DNA of 64,000 bases from Bacteroides luti (GCF_900128905.1 NZ_FQTV01000005.1:1-64000); one strand, 5' to 3'; counted from the stretch's first letter, positions 9,686-20,352 are shown. Program-made: numbers and translations. The notes: a model not told the origin generated them from the sequence alone.

Positions 9686-9724
9686 GAAAAAAACAAGGTC
9701 GTCTCCTATAAAGGAAACGACCTT
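9686..9724 (-). terminator. rpsO terminator
   Basis: A 12-base-arm stem-loop (9695-9706 with 9713-9724, one mismatch) is followed on the minus strand by a seven-T run. It lies 20 bases past the rpsO stop. Confidence 0.85.
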
Positions 9725-9744
9725 GACAATACTTTCGTAAGAAA

Positions 9745-10014
9745 TTACTTTCTTAATCCGAGAGTCTTAACAATAGCACGATATCTTTCGATATCATTGT
9801 TTTTAAGGTAGTTAAGTAATTTACGACGTTTACCTACCAAAATAGTTAATGATCTCTCTGTGGTATAATCTTTTCTGTTGAGCTTAAGGTGCTCAGTCAG
9901 GTGAGAAATACGGTATGAGAACAATGCTATCTGAGATTCAGGTGACCCAGTATCAGTGTTAGACTTTCCGTACTTTTCAAAGATTTCTTTTTTCTTAGCT
10001 ACATCTAAATACAT
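9745..10014 (-). CDS. rpsO: Ribosomal protein S15 (uS15)
   Basis: An 89-aa protein, the usual length for S15, with the family pattern TDTGSPESQIA and HLKLNRKDYTTERSL. It binds 16S rRNA in the platform of the 30S subunit. The frame is open further upstream, to an ATG 15 codons earlier, but that extension reaches the promoter. The ATG at 10014 gives the standard N-terminus MYLDVAKKK. Single-gene unit with its own promoter and terminator, divergent from typA. Confidence 0.97.
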   Translation of the reverse strand: MYLDVAKKKEIFEKYGKSNTDTGSPESQIALFSYRISHLTEHLKLNRKDYTTERSLTILVGKRRKLLNYLKNNDIERYRAIVKTLGLRK

Positions 10015-10056
10015 AATTCTTAGATTTTTTATATATAAAATATTTCTTTGAGCGTG

Positions 10057-10087
10057 CAAAGATAGATATTATCTTCTATTCCACAAA
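10057..10087 (-). promoter_or_regulatory. rpsO promoter
   Basis: On the minus strand, -33 TTTG (10084-10087), a 19-bp spacer and -7 TATCTTTG (10057-10064). The predicted transcript starts about 35-40 bases before the S15 ATG at 10014, which rules out the longer open frame as the real start. Confidence 0.8.
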
Positions 10088-10255
10088 GCTTTAAATCAAA
10101 TAATTAATAAGTTTATTGACTTTTTTATTAATAACTTTCTTTAAACCAACCTATTTTAACTTTAAAACGCAGATTATTTCCATTAATACATCATTTTTCA
10201 GGGAGTTAGCTGTTGCTTTTACATCAATTAATATACAAGTTCCGATATTTTGTCG

Positions 10256-10263
10256 TACCTTTG
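10256..10263 (+). promoter_or_regulatory. Candidate -7 box of typA
   Basis: TACCTTTG matches TAnnTTTG and sits 20 bases before the typA ATG at 10284. No clear -33 TTTG was found, but the position fits a short leader. Confidence 0.6.
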
Positions 10264-10283
10264 CGGCCAAATTACTTACCTAT

Positions 10284-12083
10284 ATGCAAAATATTAGAAA
10301 CATTGCAATTATTGCCCATGTTGACCATGGGAAAACGACACTAGTCGACAAGATGCTTTTAGCCGGACACTTGTTCCGCGACAATCAAACAAGTGGTGAA
10401 TTAATTCTGGATAACAATGACCTCGAACGAGAAAGAGGTATAACAATTCTTTCAAAGAACGTTTCCATCAATTATAAAGGGACAAAAATCAACATTATTG
10501 ATACTCCGGGACACTCTGACTTCGGTGGTGAAGTTGAGCGTGTGCTTAATATGGCTGACGGATGCGTATTGTTGGTTGATGCTTTTGAAGGCCCAATGCC
10601 TCAAACACGTTTCGTTCTTCAAAAAGCACTTGAAATCGGTTTAAAACCTGTTGTTTGTATTAACAAGGTTGACAAACCAAACTGCCGTCCTGATGAAGTT
10701 CACGAAATGGTATTCGATTTAATGTGCAGCCTTGATGCTACAGAAGAACAGTTAAACTTCCCGGTTATCTATGGTTCTGCAAAGAATGGATGGATGAGCG
10801 AGGACTGGCAACAACCTACTGACAACATACTTCCTTTATTGGATTGCATCGTTGAAAATATTCCAGCTCCTGAATTTTTAGAAGGAACTCCTCAGATGTT
10901 AATCACATCACTGGATTATTCTTCATTTACAGGACGTATTGCCATTGGTCGTGTTCACCGTGGTACATTAACTGAAAACATGGCTGTGTCTTTGGTGAAA
11001 AGAAATGGTTCCATTGTTAAATCGAAAATTAAAGAAGTGCATGTATTCGAGGGACTTGGACGTGCTAAAACAAAAGAAGTCTCTTCAGGTGATATTTGTG
11101 CATTAATAGGTATAGAAAATTTTGATATCGGTGATTCAATCTGCGACATTGAGAATCCTGAACCATTGAAGCCAATTGCTATCGACGAGCCAACTATGAG
11201 TATGCTCTTCACTATCAATGATTCTCCTTTCTTTGGAAAAGATGGTAAATTTGTGACATCCCGCCACATCAACGACCGCTTGGAAAAAGAATTGGATAAA
11301 AACCTTGCTCTTCGCGTTCAAAAAAGTGACACATCCGATAAATGGTTAGTATTTGGCCGTGGTGTACTTCACTTGTCCGTCCTAATCGAGACTATGCGTC
11401 GTGAAGGATATGAACTTCAGGTAGGTCAACCACAGGTTATCTATAAAGAAATAGATGGAAGAAAATGTGAGCCTATTGAAGAACTTACAATCAATGTTAC
11501 TGAAGAATATTCAAGTAAGATTATTGATATGGTTACTCGTAGAAAAGGCGAAATGACTTCTATGGAAAATAACGGAGAACGTATCACCATGACATTTGAT
11601 ATGCCTTCACGCGGTATCATCGGTTTGCGTACTAACGTACTTACTGCATCTGCCGGAGAAGCTATCATGGCTCACCGCTTCAAAGAATACCAACCACACA
11701 AGGGAGAAATCGAACGTCGCACCAACGGTTCTATCGTTGCAATGGAAGCAGGTACAGCATTTGCTTATGCAATCGACAAACTTCAGGATCGTGGTAAGTT
11801 CTTTATCTTCCCTCAGGAAGAGGTCTATGCCGGACAAGTTGTTGGTGAACACTGCAAAGACAACGACCTTGTGGTTAATGTAACCAAATCAAAGAAACTG
11901 ACTAATACTCGTGCTTCCGGTACTGATGATAAAGCCAGAATTATTCCTCCTATTGTTTTCTCACTTGAAGAAGCGTTGGAATACATTAAGGAAGACGAAT
12001 ATGTAGAAATCACTCCTAAACACATGCGTATGCGCAAAGTCATCTTAGATGAAAATGAACGCAAACGTAGTTCAAGATCATAA
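10284..12083 (+). CDS. typA: Translational GTPase TypA/BipA
   Basis: A 599-aa ribosome-binding GTPase of the elongation-factor family. G motifs are AHVDHGKTT (residues about 10-18), [12 protein letters not shown] and NKVDK, followed by EF-G-like domains III and V and the TypA-specific C-terminal domain. BipA assists 50S assembly and stress or cold adaptation. The open frame extends 56 codons upstream, but those codons run through the TACCTTTG promoter box and read as non-protein-like sequence. The ATG at 10284 gives the usual [16 protein letters not shown] start. Divergent from rpsO. Confidence 0.97.
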   Translation: MQNIRNIAIIAHVDHGKTTLVDKMLLAGHLFRDNQTSGELILDNNDLERERGITILSKNVSINYKGTKINIIDTPGHSDFGGEVERVLNMADGCVLLVDAFEGPMPQTRFVLQKALEIGLKPVVCINKVDKPNCRPDEVHEMVFDLMCSLDATEEQLNFPVIYGSAKNGWMSEDWQQPTDNILPLLDCIVENIPAPEFLEGTPQMLITSLDYSSFTGRIAIGRVHRGTLTENMAVSLVKRNGSIVKSKIKEVHVFEGLGRAKTKEVSSGDICALIGIENFDIGDSICDIENPEPLKPIAIDEPTMSMLFTINDSPFFGKDGKFVTSRHINDRLEKELDKNLALRVQKSDTSDKWLVFGRGVLHLSVLIETMRREGYELQVGQPQVIYKEIDGRKCEPIEELTINVTEEYSSKIIDMVTRRKGEMTSMENNGERITMTFDMPSRGIIGLRTNVLTASAGEAIMAHRFKEYQPHKGEIERRTNGSIVAMEAGTAFAYAIDKLQDRGKFFIFPQEEVYAGQVVGEHCKDNDLVVNVTKSKKLTNTRASGTDDKARIIPPIVFSLEEALEYIKEDEYVEITPKHMRMRKVILDENERKRSSRS

Positions 12084-12110
12084 TTGGTTCAAGAATCGAT
12101 CCACATAATA

Positions 12111-12140
12111 AAGCCTGGAAGTTCACTTTCAGGCTTTTTC
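12111..12140 (+). terminator. typA terminator
   Basis: Arms 12111-12121 and 12126-12136 (one mismatch) around a four-base loop, followed by TTTTCTTT. It lies between the typA stop and the next start codon. Confidence 0.75.
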
Positions 12141-12158
12141 TTTAAAAAAAGAAAAAAT

Positions 12159-13229
12159 ATGTCTGCAGAAAAGCTAGAATCGAAAATTATCTCGTTCTTA
12201 AGACTACCATTAATTATAGGCATCGTCTTCACTCATGCTTATGGAGAACTAACAATTAATGGTGAGACCGTGGGAATATCGAATCAGTTTCCTATAAATG
12301 ACAGCATTCAATACCTAATATCCAGAATACTCACAAGTGTATGCGTTCCTTGCTTTTTTTTAATATCAGGGTATCTGTTCTTTCTAAAAAAGCAGAATAG
12401 CTATAATAATAAAATTAAGAAAAGAGTAAGAAGCCTCCTTATCCCATATTTATTCTGGAATACATTAATCCTAGTTCTATTTTACACAGCACAAATAATT
12501 CCATCTGTTAGTACATTATTTTCCGGAGAACATAAACTTATCAAAGACTATTCATTTTATGATTTTCTTTGTGCATTTTGGGCCTTAGAAGGAAGCGACC
12601 CTATAGTAGGGCAATTCTGGTTCCTGAGAGATTTAATGGTTATAGCTGTACTTAGTCCTATAATAAAAATAATTATTACCAGCATTAAAAATTGGGGAAT
12701 TATAATACTTGGTATTCTTTGGTATTTAGGTTTCTGGATAAAAACTCCAGGATTCAGTATTACTTCATTGTTTTTCTTTTCATTAGGGGCATATTTTAGT
12801 CTTGAAAATAAATCATTCCTTCATTACCAATTTCAGCACATTCGTTTTAGCTATTTAATATATCCTATTCTTGTTTTATCGGATTTTGTAACTAAAAGCT
12901 ACATATATAATATTTATATTCACAAATTGGGAATAATAGCTGGAATTATATTTTTCATTAATATCACTGCATGTTTAGTTAAAAAGAATAAGCTACAGAT
13001 TATAACAAAGCTTTCTAATGCCAGCTTCTTGATTTATGCCATGCATGAGCCCCTACAGCGACTATTGAGAAAAACTCTTTTTAAAGTCATTGAGCCAAAT
13101 AGTGAGATAGAATTAATCACACTATACTTTACTTCCCCAATAGTAATAATAATACTTATCATCATGCTTCATTCTATCCTTCACAAACATTGCCCTGCCA
13201 CATTAAAATTCATTACAGGAGGAAGATAG
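12159..13229 (+). CDS. Membrane acyltransferase (acyltransferase_3 family)
   Basis: A 356-aa protein with about ten hydrophobic segments. It shows the acyltransferase_3/OafA-like pattern: an early RLPLIIGIVFTHAYGE segment with the conserved His, an FFLISGYLFF helix, and GQFWFLRDLM. Such proteins move acetyl or other acyl groups onto surface polysaccharides at the inner membrane. The frame is open upstream into the typA terminator, so the ATG at 12159 is preferred. It follows typA by 75 bases beyond a terminator, so it may depend on read-through or an unseen promoter. It is AT-richer than typA. Acceptor unknown. Confidence 0.8.
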   Translation: MSAEKLESKIISFLRLPLIIGIVFTHAYGELTINGETVGISNQFPINDSIQYLISRILTSVCVPCFFLISGYLFFLKKQNSYNNKIKKRVRSLLIPYLFWNTLILVLFYTAQIIPSVSTLFSGEHKLIKDYSFYDFLCAFWALEGSDPIVGQFWFLRDLMVIAVLSPIIKIIITSIKNWGIIILGILWYLGFWIKTPGFSITSLFFFSLGAYFSLENKSFLHYQFQHIRFSYLIYPILVLSDFVTKSYIYNIYIHKLGIIAGIIFFINITACLVKKNKLQIITKLSNASFLIYAMHEPLQRLLRKTLFKVIEPNSEIELITLYFTSPIVIIILIIMLHSILHKHCPATLKFITGGR

Positions 13230-13339
13230 AAACTTTTAACAGCTAGAGGTCTCTTTAATAAATATCTTATGGCATTACAACTAAAAGCAACTAGAGATAA
13301 ACTCTAATAAATCAAAGATTCTTCTATAGCTATAAAATG

Positions 13340-13375
13340 AAAAGAGGGCAATCTCATACAAGACTGCCCTCTTTT
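13340..13375 (-). terminator. pckA terminator
   Basis: An 11-bp perfect stem (13340-13350 with 13365-13375) downstream of pckA on the minus strand; its A-rich and T-rich arms could work in both directions. It may also serve the convergent acyltransferase gene. Confidence 0.75.
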
Positions 13376-13406
13376 GGTTCTATAAATATAAGGGGGGGTA
13401 ACTTTA

Positions 13407-15014
13407 TTAAAGTTGAGGACCAGCAGCAACTAATGCTTTACCAGCTTCGTTACCTGTGAACTTAGCAAAGTTCTTGATGAAACGAGCAGAAAGATCTTTT
13501 GCTTTTTCTTCCCATTGAGCTGCATCAGCATAAGTATCACGAGGATCTAAGATCTTAGGATCTACACCTGGAAGAGCTGTAGGAACTACAAATGAGAAGT
13601 AAGGGATAGTCTTAGTTTCAGCCTTGTCGATTGAACCGTCAAGGATAGCATCGATAATACCTCTTGTATCTTTGATAGAGATTCTCTTACCAGTACCATT
13701 CCATCCTGTGTTAACCAAGTATGCTTTTGCACCTGATTTATCCATCTTCTTAACCAATTCCTGAGCATATTTTGTTGGGTGCAAAGAAAGGAATGCAGCA
13801 CCGAAACAAGAAGAGAATGTTGGAGTTGGTTCAGTAATACCACGTTCTGTTCCAGCTAATTTAGCAGTGAAACCAGAAAGGAAGTAATATTGAGTTTGTT
13901 CTGGAGATAAGATAGATACTGGAGGAAGAACACCGAATGCGTCAGCTGACAAGAAGATTACCTTCTTAGCTGCAGGAGCCTTAGAAACTGGCTTAACAAT
14001 GTTTTCGATGTGATAAATAGGATAAGAAACACGAGTGTTTTCTGTTACTGATTTATCATCGAAGTTGATCTTACCGTTAGCATCAACAGTAACGTTTTCA
14101 AGAAGAGCGTCACGTTTGATAGCTGCGTAGATATCTGGTTCGTGTTCTTTGCTTAAGTTAATAACCTTAGCGTAGCAACCACCTTCGAAGTTGAATACAC
14201 CTTCGTCATCCCATCCGTGTTCGTCATCACCAATCAGCTGACGTTTTGGATCTGTAGAAAGAGTAGTTTTACCAGTTCCTGACAAACCGAAGAAAATAGC
14301 TGTTTCACCTTTTTCGTTAGTGTTTGCAGAGCAGTGCATAGAAGCCATACCTTGTAATGGAAGTAAGTAGTTCATGTAAGAGAACATACCTTTCTTCATT
14401 TCACCACCATACCAAGTACCACCGATCAACTGAATTTTTTCAGTCAAGTTGAATACTACGAATGTTTTAGAGTTCAAACCAAGTTCAGCAAAGTTTTCGC
14501 CAGCATCAGTTTTAGAACCATTCATTACAACGAAATCTGGTTCACCATAGTTAGCCAATTCTTCTTCAGTTGGGCGGATGAACATATTCTTAACGAAATG
14601 TGCCTGCCAAGCAACTTCCATGATGAAACGAATCTTCAAACGAGTATTTTCGTTAGCACCACAGAAAGTATCCATTACAAAAAGTTTCTTGTTAGAAAGT
14701 TCTTTAGTAACGATTCCTTTCAATACATTCCAGCTTTCAGTTGAAAGAGGTTTGTTATCATTCTTGTATTCATCAGAAGTCCACCATACAGTATTTTCTG
14801 TAGTAGCGTCTTTAACAAAGAATTTATCTTTAGGAGAACGACCAGTATAAACACCTGTCATTACATTAACTGCGCCTAGTTCTGTTTCCTGACCTTTTTC
14901 GTAGCCTTCCAAACCAGCTTTTGTTTCTTCCGCGAACAATTGTTCGTAAGATGGGTTGTGTAGGATCTCAGTTGCACCTACAATGCCATACTTGCTTAAA
15001 TCTAAGTTTGCCAT
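13407..15014 (-). CDS. pckA: Phosphoenolpyruvate carboxykinase (ATP)
   Basis: A 535-aa protein of the ATP-dependent PEPCK family. Visible motifs are [13 protein letters not shown] (substrate loop), the kinase-1a P-loop [11 protein letters not shown], the metal-binding DDEHGW and [15 protein letters not shown]. It interconverts oxaloacetate plus ATP and PEP plus CO2. In Bacteroides it works largely in the carboxylating direction, feeding the succinate/propionate pathway. Codon use is that of a highly expressed gene. A TACTTTTG box lies about 90 bases upstream. Confidence 0.97.
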   Translation of the reverse strand: MANLDLSKYGIVGATEILHNPSYEQLFAEETKAGLEGYEKGQETELGAVNVMTGVYTGRSPKDKFFVKDATTENTVWWTSDEYKNDNKPLSTESWNVLKGIVTKELSNKKLFVMDTFCGANENTRLKIRFIMEVAWQAHFVKNMFIRPTEEELANYGEPDFVVMNGSKTDAGENFAELGLNSKTFVVFNLTEKIQLIGGTWYGGEMKKGMFSYMNYLLPLQGMASMHCSANTNEKGETAIFFGLSGTGKTTLSTDPKRQLIGDDEHGWDDEGVFNFEGGCYAKVINLSKEHEPDIYAAIKRDALLENVTVDANGKINFDDKSVTENTRVSYPIYHIENIVKPVSKAPAAKKVIFLSADAFGVLPPVSILSPEQTQYYFLSGFTAKLAGTERGITEPTPTFSSCFGAAFLSLHPTKYAQELVKKMDKSGAKAYLVNTGWNGTGKRISIKDTRGIIDAILDGSIDKAETKTIPYFSFVVPTALPGVDPKILDPRDTYADAAQWEEKAKDLSARFIKNFAKFTGNEAGKALVAAGPQL

Positions 15015-15102
15015 TTCTTTTGAATTAATTTAAATTGGTAATACTATATCTCTATTTTAATCTACTTTACCTTGGTTTCAAGTAATCCTTGTAAATCGAA
15101 TA

Positions 15103-15110
15103 CAAAAGTA
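15103..15110 (-). promoter_or_regulatory. Candidate -7 box of pckA
   Basis: TACTTTTG on the minus strand fits TAnnTTTG about 90 bases before the pckA ATG. No clear -33 element is seen. Confidence 0.45.
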
Positions 15111-15254
15111 ATACTTTATTTGGAAAGAAATAACATATTAAAGAAATTTTTCTTTAATTAGATACGTTTTATAATTACATAACAATTTAACGAAGACATT
15201 GCGATTCATTTAAAAGAATTTTCGTTATTTTGCAAATTGGTAAGCAAGGAAGCA

Positions 15255-16556
15255 ATGATAATAGTATTTGCTCATAAAAAGAGCTCAAGATTGGTGTATA
15301 TTTTTTCCCGGATATTCAAAGATATATTGGGAGTTGAGTTCTTTTTTTCCACTAATAAACAGGAATTTATCAATTCACAATTACCATCTATCAATTATTC
15401 CACTGAAGATCTTAATAAAGGTATCTGGATTGTTCCTCACTCCTTATTATATAATATAGGTATTGAAAAAACAGAGATCGGTAACATTATTCTCTGGAAA
15501 AATATGCCAGCTTTCTTTTCACAAGAAAAAGGAGATATTCCTTTTGATTTATTTGCGGCAGCTTTTTATTTAATTACCCGATATGAAGAATACCATTCAG
15601 TAACACTTGATAATCACGGACGATATCAATACACTAATAGCATTTTAAATAAAATGGGGTGCATTGAAGAGCCCATAGTTGATCAATGGGCTTATGCACT
15701 CAAAACTGAATTGCTTAAAGCTTATCCCGAATGCAAGTTCTTGCCACGATCATTCCGTTTTATTCCTACGATTGATATTGATCATCCTTATCTTTACAGG
15801 AATAAAGGTTTTGCATTAAATTTACTTTGTCTGACGAAAGACTTAATAAAAATGGATTTTTCCATTTTCAGAGAGCGTCTTTTAACTATTCTACATTTAA
15901 AAGAAGATATATATTTTAATTTCGAGTTCCTTCTCCAGCTTTATCAAGACCTTGGAGTTAAGGGACTTTTCTTTGTGCACGTAGGACCTTACGGCAAATT
16001 TGACCGAAGGTATATTTACGCATCCAAACGCTATAGAAAAATGTTAAGAAGAATAGCCGGAAAACATGAGGTAAATATCCATCCTTCGTATATAGCAGCA
16101 TTCAATAACCTACAGTTTTGTGAAGAAAAAATGGAGTTGGAGAGAATTCTGAATAGAAGAATTGAAGCTAGCAGACAGCATTTCTTACGTTTTAGGTTTC
16201 CTGAGACTTTCAGACAGTTATTGAATGCAGACATTAGCGATGATTACTCCGTTTTATATTCTAATCAATATGGATTCCGAGCAGGAACAAGTATTCCATT
16301 TACATTCTATGATTTAGAAAAAGAGCAGGAAACAAATCTCATCATTCACCCAACTGCAGTTATGGATGTTACCTTGAATAGAGATTTCAACATGAATCCT
16401 CAGGAAGCTCTTGAAAAGATTAAAGAGCTTGCTACAAAAGTAAAAGCTGTTAATGGTGATTTCATAACTCTTTTCCACAATTCTTCATTAGCTGAAGATA
16501 GTTTTTGGAAAGGATGGAGAAACATGTATATAAAAATGATAGAACAAATCAAATAA
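15255..16556 (+). CDS. Polysaccharide deacetylase-like protein
   Basis: A 433-aa protein related to the Bacteroidota proteins that carry a DUF7033-type N-terminal region and a polysaccharide-deacetylase (NodB/CE4)-like barrel. Visible catalytic-type motifs are the TIDIDHPY metal-binding Asp pair, the HPSY histidine segment and a late DVTLN/LFHNS block. No signal peptide is seen, so a cytosolic or envelope-associated role in glycan modification is inferred, not shown. The frame can be read from a TTG six codons earlier, but that codon is next to a probable -7 element at about 15225-15232, so ATG 15255 is chosen. It is followed closely by upp. Confidence 0.7.
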   Translation: MIIVFAHKKSSRLVYIFSRIFKDILGVEFFFSTNKQEFINSQLPSINYSTEDLNKGIWIVPHSLLYNIGIEKTEIGNIILWKNMPAFFSQEKGDIPFDLFAAAFYLITRYEEYHSVTLDNHGRYQYTNSILNKMGCIEEPIVDQWAYALKTELLKAYPECKFLPRSFRFIPTIDIDHPYLYRNKGFALNLLCLTKDLIKMDFSIFRERLLTILHLKEDIYFNFEFLLQLYQDLGVKGLFFVHVGPYGKFDRRYIYASKRYRKMLRRIAGKHEVNIHPSYIAAFNNLQFCEEKMELERILNRRIEASRQHFLRFRFPETFRQLLNADISDDYSVLYSNQYGFRAGTSIPFTFYDLEKEQETNLIIHPTAVMDVTLNRDFNMNPQEALEKIKELATKVKAVNGDFITLFHNSSLAEDSFWKGWRNMYIKMIEQIK

Positions 16557-16578
16557 TAAATTATTTAATAAAAAAACA

Positions 16579-17232
16579 ATGAAGATTATCAATTTCGGTG
16601 AAACAAATTCCATCCTAAATCAGTACGTTTCAGAAATAAGAAACGTAGAAGTTCAAAACGACCGTTTGCGTTTCCGACGTAATATTGAACGCATTGGCGA
16701 GATTATGGCATACGAGATGAGTAAAGAGTTTACCTACTCAACCAAAAACATTCAGACTCCGCTGGGTATTGCTCCTACAAATACTCCGGATAACAGAATC
16801 GTTATCAGTACAATTCTTCGTGCAGGACTTCCTTTCCACCAAGGATTCCTAAATTATTTCGACACAGCAGAGAATGCTTTTGTTTCTGCATACCGTAAGT
16901 ACAAGGATGCACTTAAGTTTGAAATCAATATTGAATATATTGCATCTCCAAGAATTGCCGGTAAAACACTGATTATTACAGACCCAATGCTTGCAACGGG
17001 AAGCTCATTGGAACTTAGCTACGGAGCTATGTTAACAAAAGGTCGCCCAGACGAAATACATATTGCATGTATTATTGCAAGCCAGCAAGCCCTTGACTAT
17101 ATCCAAAAAGTTCTTCCTGAAGAAAACACAACTATCTGGTGTGCAGCAGTTGACCCTGAAATTGATTCTCACTCTTATATTGTTCCGGGATTAGGAGATG
17201 CCGGAGATTTAGCTTTCGGAGAAAAAGAATAA
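16579..17232 (+). CDS. upp: Uracil phosphoribosyltransferase
   Basis: A 217-aa protein. It converts uracil plus PRPP to UMP (pyrimidine salvage). The PRPP-binding loop is seen in DPMLATGSS, and the uracil-binding C-terminal segment in IVPGLGDAGDLAFG. Lies 22 bases after the deacetylase-like gene and is probably co-transcribed; ends at a strong bidirectional terminator. Confidence 0.96.
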   Translation: MKIINFGETNSILNQYVSEIRNVEVQNDRLRFRRNIERIGEIMAYEMSKEFTYSTKNIQTPLGIAPTNTPDNRIVISTILRAGLPFHQGFLNYFDTAENAFVSAYRKYKDALKFEINIEYIASPRIAGKTLIITDPMLATGSSLELSYGAMLTKGRPDEIHIACIIASQQALDYIQKVLPEENTTIWCAAVDPEIDSHSYIVPGLGDAGDLAFGEKE

Positions 17233-17328
17233 TAAATTCCGTTTCAAGAAAGGAGATTCTCAAAGATAGTAAAATTAAGTCTCTGAATCTTGAAAAAGGT
17301 CTCAGATAGAAACCCGAAAAAACAAAAA

Positions 17329-17356
17329 CAGGGGCTGCTCATTCGAGTAGCCCCTG
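17329..17356. terminator. Bidirectional terminator between upp and korB
   Basis: A 12-base-arm GC-rich stem (17329-17340 with 17345-17356) and a four-base loop, flanked by A-rich and T-rich tracts, at the meeting point of convergent units. Confidence 0.85.
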
Positions 17357-17382
17357 CTTGTTATATTTAGTATAAATGAGAA

Positions 17383-18396
17383 TTATTTAATTTCCCAGGT
17401 TTCACCACTAAGCAAGAAATCTTCTAATTTGCGAGTAGGTTTCTTTGCCTGAACGTCTTTTATTTGTGCATATACACATTCTTCATAGCTAAGAGCCTCA
17501 ACATCCCTGATTACTCCTAAAGCAATAGGGTAATCAGGACCTTCCATTAAGGCAAGTTTCATATGAAGAGTATTATCTTCACAATGAGCATCATGCACAA
17601 GGATATCTTTTTCTGTGATACCATTTTCGCCTAAAGTCACCACTTTAAGACCAAATCCTTCTTGCATCAAACCTTTTTCATTGTTTTCGCCAAACAACAT
17701 AGGTTGTCCATGTTTAAGATGAATTGCATTCTTTGCACGTCCTTCTTTCGTAGCAACAGCACTATGACAACCATCATTGAAGATTACACAGTTTTGCAGA
17801 ACCTCAACAACAGAAGCGCCTTTATGACGAGCCGAAGCTGTTAATACTTCTACAGAACACGGGCCATCTACATCCACACATCTTCCAAAGAACTTACCTC
17901 TTGCACCAAATATTAATTCTGCAGGACGGAAAGGATCTTCTACCGTTCCATAAGGAGACGATTTTGATACAAATCCTCGAGGAGAAGTTGGAGAATATTG
18001 TCCTTTTGTTAAACCGTAAATACGATTATTCAGAAGAACTATATTAATATTGACATTTCTGCGAATAGCATGAATAAAATGATTTCCACCAATAGCTAAT
18101 CCATCACCATCACCTGAGATCTGCCAAACAGTTAAATCCGGATTGGCAACCTTTACACCGGTAGCAATTGCTGCTGCACGTCCGTGAATGGTATGAAAGC
18201 CATAAGTATTCATATAATAAGGTAAGCGGGAAGAGCATCCAATACCTGAAATAACGGCTGTCATATTAGGAGCAATACCCAATTCAGCCATAGCCTTGTG
18301 TAATGAATTCAATAATGCATGGTCACCACAACCCGGGCACCAACGAACATACTGGTCACTCTTAAAATCTTTTGCTGTATATAATTGTTCGCTCAT
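17383..18396 (-). CDS. korB: 2-oxoacid (2-oxoglutarate):ferredoxin oxidoreductase beta subunit
   Basis: A 337-aa TPP-binding subunit. WCPGCGDHALLN at the N-terminus, GIGCSSRLPYY and the TPP/Mg motif GDGDGLAIGGNH through NNRIYGLTKGQ are typical of the KorB/PorB family. With KorA it oxidatively decarboxylates 2-oxoglutarate to succinyl-CoA using ferredoxin, or runs in reverse for carbon fixation. It starts one base after korA ends, so the two are translationally coupled. The 2-oxoglutarate assignment rests on family resemblance. Confidence 0.92.
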   Translation of the reverse strand: MSEQLYTAKDFKSDQYVRWCPGCGDHALLNSLHKAMAELGIAPNMTAVISGIGCSSRLPYYMNTYGFHTIHGRAAAIATGVKVANPDLTVWQISGDGDGLAIGGNHFIHAIRRNVNINIVLLNNRIYGLTKGQYSPTSPRGFVSKSSPYGTVEDPFRPAELIFGARGKFFGRCVDVDGPCSVEVLTASARHKGASVVEVLQNCVIFNDGCHSAVATKEGRAKNAIHLKHGQPMLFGENNEKGLMQEGFGLKVVTLGENGITEKDILVHDAHCEDNTLHMKLALMEGPDYPIALGVIRDVEALSYEECVYAQIKDVQAKKPTRKLEDFLLSGETWEIK

Positions 18397-18397
18397 C

Positions 18398-20251
18398 TTA
18401 CTTTTCCTCCATCAATTTTGTAAATTCTTCAACAAGTCTAACTACATTAAAAGGCTGTCCTTTCACTCTATTGAACTGGCAAATATCCAGTCCTGGAATC
18501 TTCATACGAAGAAGACCGGCAAACTGTCCAAGATTTTGTTCTACCACAACAATCTTTTTAAATGCTCTCAACACCTCTTCTGTATTCTTTGGTAGTGGAT
18601 TGATATATTGGAAATGAGCAAAAGCAACTTTCTTTCCCTCCTCATTGCATTTTTCAACAGCCGAATAAAGGTGTCCGTAAGTTCCACCCCATCCTACAAC
18701 AAGTAAATCGGCATCTTTATCACCTTGTACTTCAAGTTCCGGTATACAGTTAGCTATATAATCAATTTTAGCCTGACGAGTCAACGTCATTCTGTGGTGA
18801 TTATCAGCATCGGTAGAAATAGCACTTGTAACAAAGTCTTTTTCAAGTCCACCAACTCTGTGCATAAAACCTTCCATTCCAGGAGTAGCCCAGTAACGAA
18901 CCTGATTTTCAGGATTACGCATATAAGGTTTCCAAACCTCTTGCATCTCTTTCGTTACATAATTTGGCTTAATTTCAGGATAATCCTTTATTGAAGGTAT
19001 TTTCCATGCAGCCGATCCATTAGCAATATAACCATCTGTAAGAAGTATAACAGGAGTCATGTGTTCCAATGCTATCTTAGCTGCCATATATGCAGAATCG
19101 AAACAATTAGTAGGAGAAGTTGCAGCAATTACAACCAACGGACTTTCACCATTACGTCCGTATACAGCTTGTAATAAGTCGGTTTGTTCGCTCTTAGTAG
19201 GCAATCCTGTCGAAGGTCCGCCACGTTGAACATTTACAATAACCAAAGGCAGTTCTGCAATGACAGCCAGATTTATAGCTTCACTTTTAAGACAAACACC
19301 AGGTCCTGAAGTTGAAGTTACAGCTAGGTTACCGGCAAAAGATGCACCAATAGCACTACATGCACCTGAGATTTCATCTTCACACTGAACAGTTACGACG
19401 CCCAGTTCTTTCCACTTTGACAGATAATGTAGTATATCTGTAGCAGGAGTAATAGGATATGATCCTAAGAATAATTGAAGTCCCGACTTTTCTGCAGCAG
19501 CAACAAGTCCGTAAGCAGTAGCAAGATTACCATTAACATCAGTATAAAAGCCTTTTTCTTTCTCTCCTTTAGATTCAACAACATAAGTAGAAATAGAAGC
19601 ATGTATATTATGACCATAATTGTAGCCATCAGTCAAGACTTTGATGTTTGCTTCGGCAATGGAAGGTTTTTTAGAGAACTTTTCCTGAAGCATGTGCATT
19701 GCATGATCCAAAGGACGGTTAATCAACCAACAAACCAATCCCAGTGCAAACATATTCTTGCATCTTATAGCTGCTTTATTATCCAGTCCGCTATCTTTCA
19801 GACTCTCTTTACACATAGAAGTGATAGGAGCATCTATAACCTGATTGTGAATGTTTAGTTCAGCGAAAGGATCGTCTGTATTATAGAGAGCTTTCTCTAA
19901 ATCCTTTTTAGTAAAGGAGTCTATATCGATAATGATAATAGATTGTGGAGTAAGAAACTTTGCATTTGTCTTCAATGCCGCAGGATTCATTGCAACAAGC
20001 ACATCACATTTATCACCGGAAGTAAAAACTTTCTTTGCACCAATATGCACCTGAAAACCGGAAACTCCACTTATTGTGCCTTGCGGGGCACGAATTTCTG
20101 CCGGATAATCAGGAAACGTAGATATATCGTTCCCCAATACAGCCGATAAATTAGAGAAAATGTTCCCTGCTAATTGCATTCCGTCACCGGAATCACCAGA
20201 GAAGCGAACTACTACTCTCTCTAATTCTTTAACTACAATTTCGTCTGCCAT
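18398..20251 (-). CDS. korA: 2-oxoacid:ferredoxin oxidoreductase alpha subunit with fused gamma domain
   Basis: A 617-aa protein made of an N-terminal gamma domain (about 1-190, with RFSGDSGDGMQLAGN) fused to the alpha domain (about 220-610). The alpha domain has the YPITPATDILHYL and SGPGVCLKSEAINLA motifs. Together with korB this is the two-subunit KorAB enzyme. The first gene of the operon; its transcript begins with an unusual perfect stem-loop (20291-20351). Confidence 0.92.
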   Translation of the reverse strand: MADEIVVKELERVVVRFSGDSGDGMQLAGNIFSNLSAVLGNDISTFPDYPAEIRAPQGTISGVSGFQVHIGAKKVFTSGDKCDVLVAMNPAALKTNAKFLTPQSIIIIDIDSFTKKDLEKALYNTDDPFAELNIHNQVIDAPITSMCKESLKDSGLDNKAAIRCKNMFALGLVCWLINRPLDHAMHMLQEKFSKKPSIAEANIKVLTDGYNYGHNIHASISTYVVESKGEKEKGFYTDVNGNLATAYGLVAAAEKSGLQLFLGSYPITPATDILHYLSKWKELGVVTVQCEDEISGACSAIGASFAGNLAVTSTSGPGVCLKSEAINLAVIAELPLVIVNVQRGGPSTGLPTKSEQTDLLQAVYGRNGESPLVVIAATSPTNCFDSAYMAAKIALEHMTPVILLTDGYIANGSAAWKIPSIKDYPEIKPNYVTKEMQEVWKPYMRNPENQVRYWATPGMEGFMHRVGGLEKDFVTSAISTDADNHHRMTLTRQAKIDYIANCIPELEVQGDKDADLLVVGWGGTYGHLYSAVEKCNEEGKKVAFAHFQYINPLPKNTEEVLRAFKKIVVVEQNLGQFAGLLRMKIPGLDICQFNRVKGQPFNVVRLVEEFTKLMEEK

Positions 20252-20290
20252 AACTTATCTTTTTCTTTATTTAAGATTTAATGTTGCAAG

Positions 20291-20351
20291 AAGCGCATAA
20301 ATAAGAGGTGAAAGATGCTTAAACATCAACAATCCTCTTATTTATGCGCTT
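20291..20351 (-). promoter_or_regulatory. Perfect 18-bp stem-loop at the 5' end of the korAB mRNA
   Basis: Perfect 18-bp arms (20291-20308 and 20334-20351) enclose a 25-base loop that contains a smaller GATG/CATC hairpin. The korAB promoter at 20353-20383 ends next to the outer arm, so the transcript is predicted to begin at or within it. No T run follows, so it is unlikely to be a terminator. An mRNA-stability element or attenuating leader is the inference. Confidence 0.65.
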
Positions 20352-20352
20352 A

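Noticed and set aside
10116..10283. 56-residue N-terminal extension of TypA
   Set aside because: It overlaps the TACCTTTG promoter box and has no similarity to TypA; the standard start is at 10284.
20291..20351. Hairpin as a terminator for the barrel gene ending at 20464
   Set aside because: It lies 113 bases away, beyond the korAB promoter, and has no T run on the minus strand.
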